A stretch of DNA of 64,000 nucleotides from Cranoglanis bouderius (Eukaryota > Chordata > Actinopteri > Siluriformes > Cranoglanididae): contig CM042544.1 of NCBI GenBank assembly GCA_023630585.1, forward strand, positions 24,619,756 through 24,683,755, written 5' to 3'. Positions 10,255 to 22,590 of this stretch are shown here, in pieces. A program made the translations under genes and the position numbers. Every line of letters begins with the position of its first letter. Positions within the stretch are counted from its first letter, which is position 1. Under the pieces are notes generated by a model. It was given only the letters and a program-made list of their open reading frames with translations, did not search any database and was not told the DNA's origin.

Positions 10255-13200
10255 AACGCAATTTATTTGAACAGACCAGTTGAGCTAAGGCTTGGAAAAG
10301 CTTATACAATGATCATTCTATGTCAGTTTGACATATATTTAAATTTCAGATGAGAACTAATTATACTGAATGCTGGCTGGGAATGGTTCAGATACTTTCA
10401 TCTGTAAACACTCAGAATGTGAAGTTAGTGACATTTATTACAAGGTGAATATATAATTATGTATACTATTTCACTGGAAATACTACACACTTATCTTCCA
10501 ATACCACAACTTTCATATTTGTGAATCACAGTGTTGCTTTTACTAGTTACTTTTGTTCCTTGTCAAAATGCCCTACTAATGTCATATATCACATATGCTA
10601 CTGTTTAACCTAGAAAGTCCATGTTCATACTGTTTGTCATATTTATTGAATATAAATGGCAGGTATAATGCATGTTTGTTTGTTTGTTTGTTTTTTACAA
10701 AAGGAATTTTTTATATGGTATATCTGTTATATGTTATGTTATTTTGGCTTATGTTTACCTTTAGTACAGGGTATTAGTACAGAGCCCTTCATTTTTTGGT
10801 GTGATCTGTTTTTACCTGTAAACACACAATGACATGGTAGTTTATTCATAACCTAGCCATGTTACTACTCTAATTTTTTTTTTTTTTCAGAGGTTGTATA
10901 TTAATTTACACATTTCTTTTCAAACAATATAATTTGGTACTTGGAAAATGACAAACAACTAATTAATGAAAGCTTTCCAGTTGCAGAAATGTCTATTAAA
11001 TAAACGCTATGTTATGCAACTCTAATCATTCTAGAAAAATGTCCTCATCGGTCATGTTGGTTAACCTTTTAGTTAGCTATAGGTATGGTATTATAAAGCC
11101 AATTTATCTGTAATATTCCAGGAAGCATGCAGTATATCATGCTGCGTGATTAAAACCTGCATATGCAGTTATCAGGTTTTAATTATTAATAAAAATGCTC
11201 TTTTATTATTAATAATAGTATATTCTTAATAATTATTTGAATACAGTTATTCTGATTATTACAAAGTGCACTTGATAAGTAACAAGTCAATCATAGGTTA
11301 ATATCTGGAAAGGTACTGGAAGAAATCACATGTCCTTAGTTACAAAAATGCTCACTTTCAATGGGACCTGCTGCTCATACACAATTAACAACTTGTTTGT
11401 TCTTAGAAAAATCCCATGGGTACAAGAGCAAAGCACAGCTTGTTACTCATCCCCAGAGGAAACTGCATAACCTCCTTCAGGAAACTGCTATGGAAACCAC
11501 TTTATATGTCAACAGGTCCTCTAAAACTGAAACCTCTGTTTCTCTTCATCTTCCTGTCACTTTTCTAGGGGAGTAGTGGACAATTTAACTTCACGTAAGG
11601 GAAGAAAATAGGAAACACCTGTTGTAATTAATTAATTAATTAATTAATTAATTGTGGTGATATGTCACAGAGAGAAGAATAACATCATATAATGGAGTTT
11701 GTCCTGGACTACTACAGTGCATGTGTAGGAAAAAATGCAAAGCTTTATATTAATCACTGTTCATTTAGTCTGTATGCAATTAAATTTGCCTAACATGCAA
11801 ATGTGCAAGGGAATTGGAGGTACTTAGCCTGTGGTAGTACATCACAAATTCCATTATATGACTGCAATACATTATAAATATTTATTATTGATTACAATAT
11901 TAGATGTGAAACTTTTTCTTCTTTTCTCTATCACATATCACAACAGTTACACTGATGATGACTAGGCATATCTTCCACGATGTTACACATTTTGTTCAAA
12001 ACTGTTTTAGAAAAGTAATAAATAATTACATGCAATGAAATATACATTATTTGGGTCTGCATTTCTTTTAGTCTACTGCAAACATGTACAAGGTTGTTAT
12101 TCCTGTGTCTGCTCTAGCACCTGTCTGCAACCATAGCAACATGGTACATTTGGCACTTTGGCATCTTTCAGGGGAATCCCCGGGAATCTGCACACATCCA
12201 ACACTGCGCAAAGTTGCAATCTTTATAAAAACAATATGTATTGTGAATTTCTACTTACTTTTGTTGAGAATGAAGGATAGTGATGTTTTGCCTGGAGATG
12301 GCAGCTGTGTTTGAAGTCAAGTGCCAGGGCTTTTCCGTTCTCTCCCTCGTTGCCCTCCTCTCTCTCTCTCTCTCCCCCTCCCTCTCCCCACTTCTGTTGC
12401 TACCTTTCTGCTGACATCACAGGAGAGGTAGTGGAAACTTTTTTGTGGCCTGGTGTCCTAATTGCATTTCAAAACAGGGGAGGGACAGAATTTGGACAGC
12501 TGTGCTAGAAGAATCAGTCCATTCAGTGGGGCAGAAGGCTCTCTTCTACATTAACTATTTTAATGAGTAAAATATGGACAGTGTTAATGAAACAGCAGGC
12601 CATGATCTGGAATAACATGCAGTAGCATGGATCAGTATGTCCATAGATCACTGAAATATCCAAATGCAAAAACAGACAAATACAGTCATTCACATGCATT
12701 GCAATTACTTTGCTTATTAAAGGTTTATAATGGCCCTACCCCAAGCTTATCCAATAATTTAACAATGTCTGCCTTTGTTAATAGAACTTAAATGATAATA
12801 GAACCTAAATGCTTTCTAAATGAAGAGATTTGATTTGGCATCATCACCCTTTCCAGGTGCATACAATTATGCCTTAAAACAACAATAATAACAACAACAA
12901 CAACAACAACAACATTAGTTGCATTTTGACAACAATCATTTTTGTTTGTACTGTGGTCATCTTTTGCACTAAAAACTAAAATATGGAATTTTAATTGTAA
13001 ATAACCAGTTAAAGCACTACAAAGTACAGTATAATATCAGTTTAATCACTTGATTTAACTCAGTAAGCCAGTAAGCGCAATTAAAAAAAAAAAGCATACC
13101 TATTACTAATATTTGAGGCCTGCCTAAGGTGCATACAGGTGTATACCATCATTCACTGCAGTCTAGAGAATCACTGGCCAGTAAAGACTAAAAAGAATGA

Positions 13201-13405
13201 ATGTAAACATAAATCTTAAGTATTATATTTTGGAGTGCAGTCTGGAGAATGTGTTTGTAAATTCTTAAAAATAAATAAATAAATAAAACAACACATTTTT
13301 CCCTGTTCCATGCTCCATACACGTACCTCATGAGTACAATTATCCCTTTGTAATGATATGGGTTATGGAATGCAAAGTATAAACACATCCCCAGATGCAA
13401 AAGTA
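10255..13405. other. Intergenic DNA, no gene recognised
   Basis: Upstream of the Ly6-type gene, so it may hold that gene's promoter and first exon, but no clear one was found. Contains small simple repeats: (TTAA)n at about 11628-11654, a CT-rich tract at about 12356-12388, (AAC)n at about 12886-12914 and (AAAT)n at about 13268-13287. Confidence 0.5.
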
Positions 13406-14803
13406 CAGTTGCAGCAAAATTATTCAACTCCCATTGCAAATCAGGTTTATTATCAAAATTTACAGACTTTCAGCTGTTTGGAATGAAAAAAATCAAACAA
13501 AAGCAATTGAAATAGTTCAACATTTGAATGCTTCAAGTGGTTTCCCCAAATTCAACTGAAAATGCAACTTATAATGACTTCTCCAGTCTCAAAATTATTC
13601 AACCCCCTGAATAGAATCCCTCACAAAAGCAAAAATATGCAAAACAGGTGTTGTCTCAAGCTCACCTGATGCAACTAATCAAGGGCTTCATTAATTGCAA
13701 CAGGTGTGCTTGAGCTGGAACACATGAAATACCTGAACTGGCTAGGGGCAGAAATACCTGGACGGGGCAGAAAAAGGAAGCTATCAATGGCTGCAACCAG
13801 ATTTCTGAGAAGGCAGGTTGTGAAAAACCCTCGAGTGGCTGCAAAATAACTGCAGCAAGACTTGGTGGCAACAGGCACTGAGGTTTCAGTGAGCACAGTA
13901 TGGCACGTACTAAACGCAGAAGGTTTCCATGCCAGAACTCCAAGAGGTACATTACTACTGATCCAGAGCACAAGAAATGTCAGCTCCATTATGCTCAAAA
14001 TCATATACATAAGCCACAGAAGTTTTGGGATTCTGTTCTGTGGAACTTTTCTGCACGATGGATCAGCGGTATGCCTGGAGGAAGAAGAATGAAGCATACG
14101 CTGAAAAGAACACTCTGTCCACAGTCAAGCATGGTGGTGGCTCAGTGATGCTCTGGGGCTGCTTTGCATCCTCTAGCACTGGAAAACTGCAGCATGTGGA
14201 AAGCAAGATGGATTCATTGAAGTATCAGGAAATCCTAGGAGAAAACATCATGCCGTCTGCGAGGAAGCTGAAGCTTGGGCGTCACTGGACCTTGCAACAG
14301 TACAATGATCCCAAGCATACCTCAAATTCCACCAAGGCTTGGTTGCAGAAGAAATCCTGGACGATTCACAGTCACCTGACTTGAACCCCATAGAAAATCT
14401 CTGGTGGGATTTGAAGAAGGCGGTTGCAGCACGCAAACCCAAGAATATTACTGAACTGGAGGCCATTGCTCATGAAGAATGGGCTAAGATTCCTCAGGAA
14501 TGCTGCCAGAAGCTGGTGCATCTCTGGCTATGCATCTCATTTGCAGCAGGTCATAACAGCAAAAATGTGTTCTACTAAGTACTAAAGATGCTTGCCATGA
14601 AGGGGCTGAATAGTAAGTTGTGATCATTATAAGTCATTATAAGTATTTTCAATTGAATTTGGGGAAACCACTTGAAACATTCTTTGTGTTGAACTATTTC
14701 AATTGCTTTTGTTTGATTTGTTCACTGCAAACAGCTGAAAGTCTGTACATTTTGACAATAAACCTGATTTGCAATGGGGGTTGAATAATTTTGATTGCAA
14801 CTG
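13406..14803 (+). mobile_element. Tc1/mariner-like transposon, near full length
   Basis: Ends are long inverted repeats: left 'cagttgcagcaaaattattc' after a TA, right 'ttttgattgcaactg'. The homology continues inward through 'cccattgcaaatcaggttta' and 'aagcaattgaaatagttcaa', roughly 190 bp per arm. The right flanking TA has decayed to CA. Length about 1.4 kb is normal for Tc1 elements. Confidence 0.9.
13862..14578 (+). pseudogene. Tc1-like transposase, frameshifted
   Basis: Transposase similarity is spread over three plus frames. The second catalytic Asp region 'NDPKHTS' (about 14305-14325) and 'SPDLNPIENLWWDLK' with its Glu (about 14372-14416) are readable. The first Asp block, expected after 'SVLW', is changed ('NFSARW' in one frame). 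At least two shifts near 14040 and 14340 break the frame. The bipartite DNA-binding N-terminus is degraded. Not functional. Confidence 0.85.
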
Positions 14804-15914
14804 CATATGAGTCAATCAGGTAATAGAAGTCCCACATTATAGTTCACACCCAGATCATGCTTCTTCATCTAATCTATATTGCTCTTAACGTCTTAAAATA
14901 TTTAGAGTATAAAAGGCAGGTTATGGCAGGTGATTGCATGACACTGAAGGCAAAAATAGCATGAGGGAAAAATCATACATCAGCAGTAATCCAGTTGTCA
15001 GGTACATTTTGCATTTAAAATATTTGGTTGTGAATTTTCATGCTACTCTGCTCTATTACTCTTATTTCCATAAGCAATGTTGGTTATAAACAAATGCAGT
15101 GATGTTGCATCTTACTTTTCATGTAAATCTGAGTGTAAGCACACTGAATAAGTTCAGAACAACAAAGCAAATTCACTGCCACTCTATTAATATGAAAAAA
15201 AAGAGAAGAGGTATGTTGCTGTACTACTAAAATCAGAACATAATAAGCTCATAATGTATACTTAGTGTCTCTATGAAACATATTTAGCTCTAAATTCTTT
15301 GAGTATATATTATACTATATGTTGGTAAAGACATGTGCTGGAGCTTTGTATGTACAAATAATTGTCTTTAATAGTGAAAGTTCAAAGTGATTTAAATTAG
15401 TGAAAGTTTAAAGTGATTTAAATTAGTTAAATTAAAATAGCTTTCAAAATGTGTACTCAATGTCATCGCAGTGTCAGTGATGACTATGTAGTGCTTAAGA
15501 GGCAAGATAAACACAAGCTGAACATACACCAGCCAGGCCTCTATAACAAAGCAGCATGGAACAGGTGGCAGGACTTAACAAATAGTAATCTTTGATTCTA
15601 TTGTGTGAATACAATGAATGGTATATGATTGCTATATCTCAAAGGCAAACATTACAGAGAGGGTGGTGAGGCAGTGCTATCTCCTGCCTTTTTCCCAGAA
15701 GACGCAGTGCAACCAGACAACGACATCTAGCTCTACGTGGCTAGTAGAGACTAATGAAGCCCCTGAGAAAGAAGCCTCAGTTCAGTGTATTTACACTCCT
15801 GTTTGGAAGATGACGTTGAACTGTGGCCTTTCTGAACAGCACAGTAACACAAGCATCACAGTTATTATTTATTCATAAGCTTTTAGACTATCATGTAAAC
15901 TCATTTATCCACAC

Positions 15915-15972
15915 AGCATTTACAGCATTTGGCTGACACCCTTATCCAGAGAGACTAACAGAAGTGCTTTAT
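15915..15972 (+). repeat. Common fish repeat tail
   Basis: 'tttacagcatttggctgac' and 'cccttatccagagagacta' resemble a very widespread fish repeat end ('gcatttggcagacgc...ccttatccagagcgac'). The same motif in reverse orientation is at 46445-46490. Confidence 0.6.
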
Positions 15973-16770
15973 AGTCTCCATCACAAACAAATTCTCATGC
16001 TAGGTTTTAAGAATACTTTCAAGCTAAAACCTTATTAAAGAAAGAAGCATTGTTCTCCTACACTTTTATGAGGTGGATTGATCCATGGCAGTATATACAC
16101 ATTCAAGAGGTTAAACTACAACAGTATTTATGGCATTTTACTACCTCAGTTGCATATCCTAAATACATTGTAATATTCACTGTATTAACGAGTACATATC
16201 ATTAACAGGAAAATGCCAGGCTACTCCTTTGTGGTAAGGGTTTAGTTAATATGAAGTTCACCATTATTTGCCCATCCATGAAGACAATAATAAACTTTCC
16301 ATGCTGAAATTCCTAACAGTAAGAAAAATGGCATGTCTAAACAGAGATTTATGCAGGCAGACAATAGACCAAATGAGATTATTTGCAATGGTGATATTTT
16401 AGAGCATTACAATATAATATCGATGTTGACCACTCAGGTAAACAGTCCTTGTTATTTGACTAACTAATAATGATTACTCAACAGACAGTACCAGCTACTA
16501 CAGTACAGGCTGACTGACTAAAACTATAGATTATTAAATTATAAGTAAGAGACATCTCCAAAAAATGATCTTATTCATCATGTGAAGATTATTAGTTTGT
16601 ACATAAACAATCATTGCAACAGCGTTTGAGTAACAAAGATGAAATGTGAGCTCATTTGGAAAATCAATAATTGAATTCCCATGACTCCATTAACAGAAGA
16701 TTAAGCAGCCTTCATAGTAATCTATATTGTTGTTGTTTTTCAGGCTAGACAGTTCAGAAAGATATTATTT

Positions 16771-16785
16771 TGCCCTCTTGTGGCA
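16771..16785 (-). promoter_or_regulatory. Candidate CTCF site
   Basis: 'tgccctcttgtggca' read on the minus strand gives TGCCACAAGAGGGCA, a good fit to the CTCF core (CCASYAGRKGGCRS-like). Single-site motif evidence only. Confidence 0.4.
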
Positions 16786-17363
16786 ATCCTGCTGAACAAC
16801 AAGAGCCTTTGAATTAGAAGACTAAAAGAACATCCTTGGTCAAACTGTCAATCAAAGAAAATTGTATCCATGCATTCTAATTACATCTTGTTTTTTCTTT
16901 GTAATAAATGCAAAATTCATGCAAAATTCTCAGATGTGGCGGCTTTAGGATTTTCCACGCAGTACGAGAGCTCATTTCTTCACAATGCACAGTTATTTGG
17001 ACTTGTGTAAATAGGATCAGAGACCAAAATTAGTATGTGAGGGGACACAACTGCACCATGCAGCTCAGTGCCTAAGAAGATTATATAGGATTTACAGCCA
17101 TGGTCGTTTTGGCATCAGCAGTCTCAGTCGTAGCAACACATTATCCTGCACATACGACCATTGTGTGATTGAAAAATGAACAGAGAGTTTTTATTCTTCA
17201 TAGGAATCCTCAACAGCTTACAACACTAGGAATTATAACATCAAGGTTTGACCAGATTTTATATTTATTTTATTTGCTCTTGTGATTAATCCGCTAAATG
17301 TGTCATGTTTGGGAAGATCTGTAAGCTTTAAAACATTGTATGTATAATTGTAAGGTGGTCACA

Positions 17364-18001
17364 CTGGTGCTTGAATGTTTGTGAACTCTTTAGAATTTTC
17401 TATATATCTGCATAAATATGACCTAAACATCACCCAATTTTCAAAAAAGTCCTAAAAGTAGACAAAGAGAATCCAATTAAACAAATGTATTATACGTGGT
17501 CATTTATTTATTAAAATTATCCAATATTACATATCTGTGATTTGAATGTGAAATTAGAGTCAGGTGTTTTCAATCTATGGGATGACAGTCAGGTGTTTTA
17601 TTTAAAGAACAGGGATCTATCAGAGTCTGATCTTCACAACACATGTTTGTGGAAATGCAGCATGTCATGAACAAAGGAGATTTCTTAGGACCTCAGAAAA
17701 TGTGTTGTTGATGCTCATCAGGCTTACCGGATTACCGGAAACGTTTAGTTGCAATTATTGCTGCACAAGGGGGTCACACCACATACTGAATGTAGAGGTT
17801 CACATACTTTTGCCACTCACAGAGATGTAATATTGGATCATTTCCTCAATAAATAAATGACCAAGTATAATATTTTTGCCTCATTTGTTTAATTAGGTTC
17901 TCTTTATTGACTTTTAGGACTTGTATAAAAATCGGAGGATGTTTTAGGTCATATTTATGCAGATATATAGAAAAAGGGTTTGCAAACTTTCAAGCACCAC
18001 G
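17364..18001. mobile_element. Non-autonomous Tc1-like element with long inverted repeats
   Basis: Left arm 'tggtgcttgaatgtttgtga' and right arm 'gtttgcaaactttcaagcacca' are inverted. The arms extend about 160 bp each (for example 'tgcataaatatgacctaaac' against 'taggtcatatttatgcagat'). The centre retains a scrap of transposase 3' DNA ('gattaccggaaacgtttagt', 'ggggttcac'-like) but no open frame. It lies about 100 bp upstream of the first recognised CAP-Gly gene exon. Confidence 0.85.
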
Positions 18002-18097
18002 GTATGTGGAGAATTCATATAACGCATTCATACCACTAAAATGTTCCCTTGTGGTGAACATTCACCAGATCAGCTCTGTTTGATATTGATTTTACAG

Positions 18098-21000
18098 ATA
18101 ACTGGAAACTATGTGCCAATAAAAATACCTCAATATGGTGACATATGTCCTGTGGTCAGCAGCTGTCTGGACTCTGAAAGGCCTGTTGTGCTGTTGGAGG
18201 TTCTTTTGGGTAAGCATGGCTTGTTTTGTTTGATTAATAATTGAGTTTATTATACTACTTCAATTTGTTTGTTATAAGTTTATTGCTATTTATTCCTATT
18301 AGAATATCTTAAAATGAAATTAATCTTTCTCACAGAATATGCTATGTTGGTTGTATCATAGGTAAACCCATACTGTGCCATAAAATCTACATCACGGATA
18401 TTACGTGAATCTGAAGGTGAATGCTGCACCCATGAGAAACACTTTCCAGGTTTTTTTTTTTTCTTAATATAATATAGAACATAATTTATTAGAATGAGTT
18501 GTTGTACCTATTTCAGTGTTTTTTTTCCATTACCAGTAGCAATTAAATATGTAATGCACTATTACTGTCACAGAAAGGTGTTACAACTGTGACACTTTAT
18601 TATTTGTAAATATATGCTATGCTTCTACCTGCCCATCAGGTGGCAGGATGGTTACATTACAAATACTTTTCACATGAAAAACAACAACCTTCTTACAAAT
18701 TTCTGGAAAAAAATTCTTGTAGAATCTGGTAAACAACACACCTGGGAGAAGTCACGTCACCATGAGCACAGCTGTACCTTACACAAGAGGCTATTGAAAG
18801 CTGAGGGGAAGATTCAAGATCTGAAAGCTCAGATTGCCTATCAAAGGGCATCATGGGAAATGAGGTTCATGGAGCTGCAGAAGAGACAGCATGATCTAAG
18901 AGATCAGGTATGTGCACATTCATATTGTAGTTACTACATGCATTTGTTAAATTAGACTGGTGATAAACTCACTTTGGAAATTAGATTTATGCAAATATTT
19001 CCTTTTTAGTTGTACTCTGAGATTGTCACTAGGTCAGGTGCCTTGCACAAAGCAAGTGATTCAACAGAAATGAGTGAGAACTTCAGAGAGTCTGACTTGG
19101 AGAATGGACATAATTTTGAAGAACAGAAACATGGCTGGTCCAGTAAGTTATTCATCTGACAACAATTTTTGTTTTTCCTCAAGGAGTAGTTAATTTTCCT
19201 CATCTAGATTTGGCAGTACTCTTAGCAGGAAGCACTTGATTACTGTTGCTTGCTGGTTTCTATAAGGTGGCTTGAACAAAATCCACCAACTGGATATGAA
19301 AATACTGCACGATGTGGCTTACTCAAACAGTCTGATCTGCAGTCAGGGCTCCTTTTGTGCTAATGCTGACTCTAGATCTACATCTGCCATGTCTGTCAGC
19401 ACAAGGTACAATCAAGCTCTCTTAATCTCAATATACATTTACAGGATTAGAAAATGCAAAGTGATTGTGAACTGCATTTTTGTTATTTAAAGAAGTTATA
19501 TACAGTCACAGAATGCATATTTATGTACAACCCCAGTTCCGAAAAAAAGAATTGGGACAGTATGTAAAATGCAAATAAAAACAAAGAGGAATGATTTGTA
19601 AATGTACTTTGACTTGTATTTAAACAAAAAATGTATAAAGACAAGGTATTTGATGTTTTACCTAATCAACTGCATAGTTTTTTGAAGATAAATGTTTATT
19701 TTGAAACTGTTGCATGCAACACATTCCAAAAAAGTTGGGACAGGGGCAACTTAGGACTAATAGCGATGTGACAAGTTGAAATAAGAAGGTTATGTGAAAC
19801 AGGTGAGGCAATCATCTAATCATAGTATAAGGAGCCTCCAAAAAAGGCCTAGTCCTTCAAGAGCAAGGATGGGTCGTGGCTCGCCGATCTGCCAACAAAT
19901 GCATCAGCGACTAATTCAACACTTTGAGAACAACATTCCCCAAAGACAAATTGGTAGGATTTTGGGCATTTCATCTTGTACAGTGCACAATATAATTAAA
20001 AGATTCAAGGAATCCGGTCAAATCTCGGTGCGTAAAGGGCAAGGCCAAAAACCACTTGTGAATGCACGTGATCTCCGATCCCTCAGACGTCACTGTCTTA
20101 AAAACCGTCATGAGTCTGTAATGGATATCCTGAGATGGGTTCGGAAATACTTTGGTAAACCTTTATCAGTCAACACTATTCACTGCTGCATCCACAGATG
20201 CAAGTTAAGGCTTTATTGTGCAAAGCAGAAGTCATACATCAACACTGTCCAGAAGTGCTACCGACTTCTCTGGGCTCGGTCTCATCTGAAATGGACAGTA
20301 GCACAGTGGAATCGTGTTTTGTGGTCTGACGAGACAACATTTCAAATTGTTTTTGGACAAAACAGCCATCGTGTTCTCGGGGCCAAAGAGGAAAAGGACC
20401 ATCCAAGCTGTTATCAGCATCAGGTCCAAAAGCCAGCATCTGTTATGATATGGGGGTGTGTCAGTGCCCATGGCATGGGTAACTTGCACATCTATGAGAG
20501 CACCATTAATGCAGAAAGATATGTACACATTTTGGAGCAACATATGCTGCCATCCAGAGCAGGACAACGCCAAACCACATTCTGCCCGGATTACAAGCAC
20601 ATGGTTGCATAAGCAGAGAGTGTGGGTGAGGGCATGGCCTGCTTGTAGCCCTGACCTGTCTCAGATTGCAAATGTGTGGTGCATTATGAAGGGCAAAATA
20701 AGGCAACGAAGGCCCCGTACTGTTGTGCAGCTGAAGAAATGCATAATGGGTGAATGGGGGAAAATTCCACTTGCTAAACTTAACCAACTTGTTTCTTCAG
20801 TGCCCAAACGCTTAATAAGTGTTATTAAAAGAAAAGGTGATGTTACACAGTGGTAAACAGTCAACTATCCCAACTTTTTTGGAGTGGGTTGCAGTAATCA
20901 GAGTTGAAATGAGTGTATATGTTCAAAAATAAATAAAATTCACAAAGTAAAACATCAAATAATGTGTTTTCAGTATAGTACAGGGTGAATTGAATTTTCA

Positions 21001-21607
21001 AATGACTCTTTTTGGGGTTGTTTTTGTTTGTTTTTTTGCATTTTCCATACTGTCCCAACTTTTTCGGAAATGGGGTTGTATGTTAGGGTTCAGTCTCAGA
21101 ACACTAATTTTTTATTTATTTATTTTTTGCCCACCTTTTTTAATATTTATTTTTCATTATTCAGTGTGGGCTCATGGAGAAGTGGCACTCGTCCCCAAAG
21201 AGCCTTTGTGCCCCATTCCCCAGTGGACCTGCAGATTGGCCACAGGGTCAGAGTTTTGCTTCCTACAGGCCGAATTAGCACTGGAACTCTGCGCTATCTG
21301 GGCCAACCACATGGCTCATCTGACTTTTATTTGGGTGTGGAGCTGGAGCTGGCTGAGAATGTACACCAAGCAGGCACCTATGAAGGACAGTGCTACTTTG
21401 ACTGGTAATCGGCCTTGCTTCAAAAATTAATATCTTAGACAAAGAAGTGATCAGAGAATGTTAAAAAATATTATATAAGTATTTAATATAAAAACATTTA
21501 CAAGTATTTATTATTTATAACATGACTTTCTCTTTTTCTCTCTCTCTAGCAAGCCTGGACATGGTGCATTTGTGGCATTCAGCAAGCTACTACTGGCCTG
21601 GGAGTAG
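18098..21607 (+). CDS. Coiled-coil protein with C-terminal CAP-Gly domain (3' exons)
   Basis: Plus-strand exons 18098-18209, 18362-18404, 18640-18907, 19010-19142, 19267-19405, 21165-21404, 21550-21607; all junctions are GT/AG and phases join to 330 codons plus TAG at 21605-21607. The first two exons are the least certain. Exon 3 encodes a charged, heptad-like helix ('RLLKAEGKIQDLKAQI', 'MRFMELQKRQHDLRDQ'), probably a coiled coil. Exons 6-7 encode a CAP-Gly fold: 'IGHRVRVLLPTGRISTGTLR', 'YLGVELELAE', 'GTYEGQCYF' and 'KPGHGAFVAFSKLL'. CAP-Gly domains bind microtubule plus-end proteins and tubulin tails through a GKNDG motif; here that spot reads 'VHQAGTYEG', so binding may differ. The N-terminal part of the gene is not seen. 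I do not recognise the orthologue. A 1.55-kb Tc1-like element occupies the intron before exon 6. Confidence 0.7.
19528..21078 (+). mobile_element. Tc1/mariner-like transposon in CAP-Gly gene intron
   Basis: Perfect TA flanks (19526-19527 and 21079-21080). Ends: left 'caaccccagttccgaaaaaa', right 'tttttcggaaatggggttg'; the arms also share 'tgggacagtatg' against 'catactgtccca'. Length 1,551 bp. Same strand as the host gene. It holds one long transposase frame. Confidence 0.95.
19869..20856 (+). pseudogene. Tc1/mariner-family transposase with one frameshift
   Basis: A frame from the first ATG (19869, MGRGSPICQQ) runs to 20612, and the protein continues in another frame to 20856; the switch lies near 20550-20575. 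Seen: an N-terminal helix-turn-helix ('RQIGRILGISSCTVHNIIKR'), first Asp in 'VLWSDETTF' (about 20320), and second Asp in 'EQDNAKPHSA' (about 20558-20587, shifted frame). The third acidic residue expected in 'SPDLxPIExxW' is replaced: the frame reads 'SPDLSQIANVW' (about 20650). So the copy is dead twice over, by frameshift and by loss of the catalytic Glu. Confidence 0.88.
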
Positions 21608-22590
21608 ACGTATCAATTAGTTCTTTTTCACTCCTTCTAACTGCCAGGACAGGTGAGAGGCACCTTCTTGTGAGCATACGCATACATGCTGAGACTTTTC
21701 AACAAAGTCACAAAGTAAAGTATGATGCAGTATTTGTAATAAATACTGCTGTCTAACAGACATTTCCCCTAACACAACATACTGTTTTTGGTTAACTGTG
21801 TTATTTAATGAGCCATGCTGCAAGACTTGCACTTGCCAGTGTTTAAACCCAGTGCAGAGTCTTACTCAAATGCCATAGCCTAACAACTTGCCAATGTTTC
21901 CATGTCCACAATGAGTATTAAGCATAGTGAGAAGCTGTGAAAGCAGCCTGAGTTGCTTTCTATGCATATAGGCAACCAGGTGGCAGATGTGGCTCAGCTT
22001 AAACTGTTCTGTAAATGAGACCACACAATGCAGAAGCTCGTGTCCCTCAAAGAAGCCCTCCATAAAGCACAATGACTGGATTTCCTTCCCATTCCTCATC
22101 TGAGGAGTGAGAGGCTGTTATGTCTACAGCAACATTTAGGAGGTTTTCCAGGCTAATAATGACCCAGGAGTTGAATCATCATGTTAAAATCTGGCCTCAG
22201 TAGTGCCTAAAAACAAGTCTGGATCAGCTTCTGGCATCTTGCATGCACCACTGGTGATGGGCATTTTAGCTAATATGACAGACCATGAACAGGTAAAATG
22301 GGGTAACACACCTACACTTACCTAAACTGCATTGCTGCTGGTCTCACAAGGCAAAGTTCTACACCTATATGTGTTTCCCCGAGCACTGAATGCAGACACT
22401 CTGATGACATCCTAGTGAGAGGTTACAATATTTTATTGTGTGCAAGCACCCGTAATATATTAGCTATTCTACTGTTAGCATTAGAATCTGCAGATATTAG
22501 TCCCTAGGCAAAAATCTCGCTCCTGGCAGTGGTACACATAGGCCAGGACATAGAGGACTGTCCACCAGCCTGGTTTAAGCACAAATATTA
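21608..22590. other. 3' flank of CAP-Gly gene, no further gene
   Basis: Follows the TAG stop; presumably 3' UTR and then intergenic DNA. No transposon ends or exons recognised. Confidence 0.45.

Larger units (their letters stand above)
14804..17363. other. Intergenic or intronic DNA
   Basis: No exon could be supported. It lies 5' of the first seen exons of the CAP-Gly gene and may contain earlier exons or introns of it. A frame at 15655-15878 has four cysteines but no convincing splice sites. Confidence 0.4.

Noticed and set aside
15655..15878. Cys-containing open frame upstream of the CAP-Gly gene
   Set aside because: No convincing splice borders and no similarity recognised.
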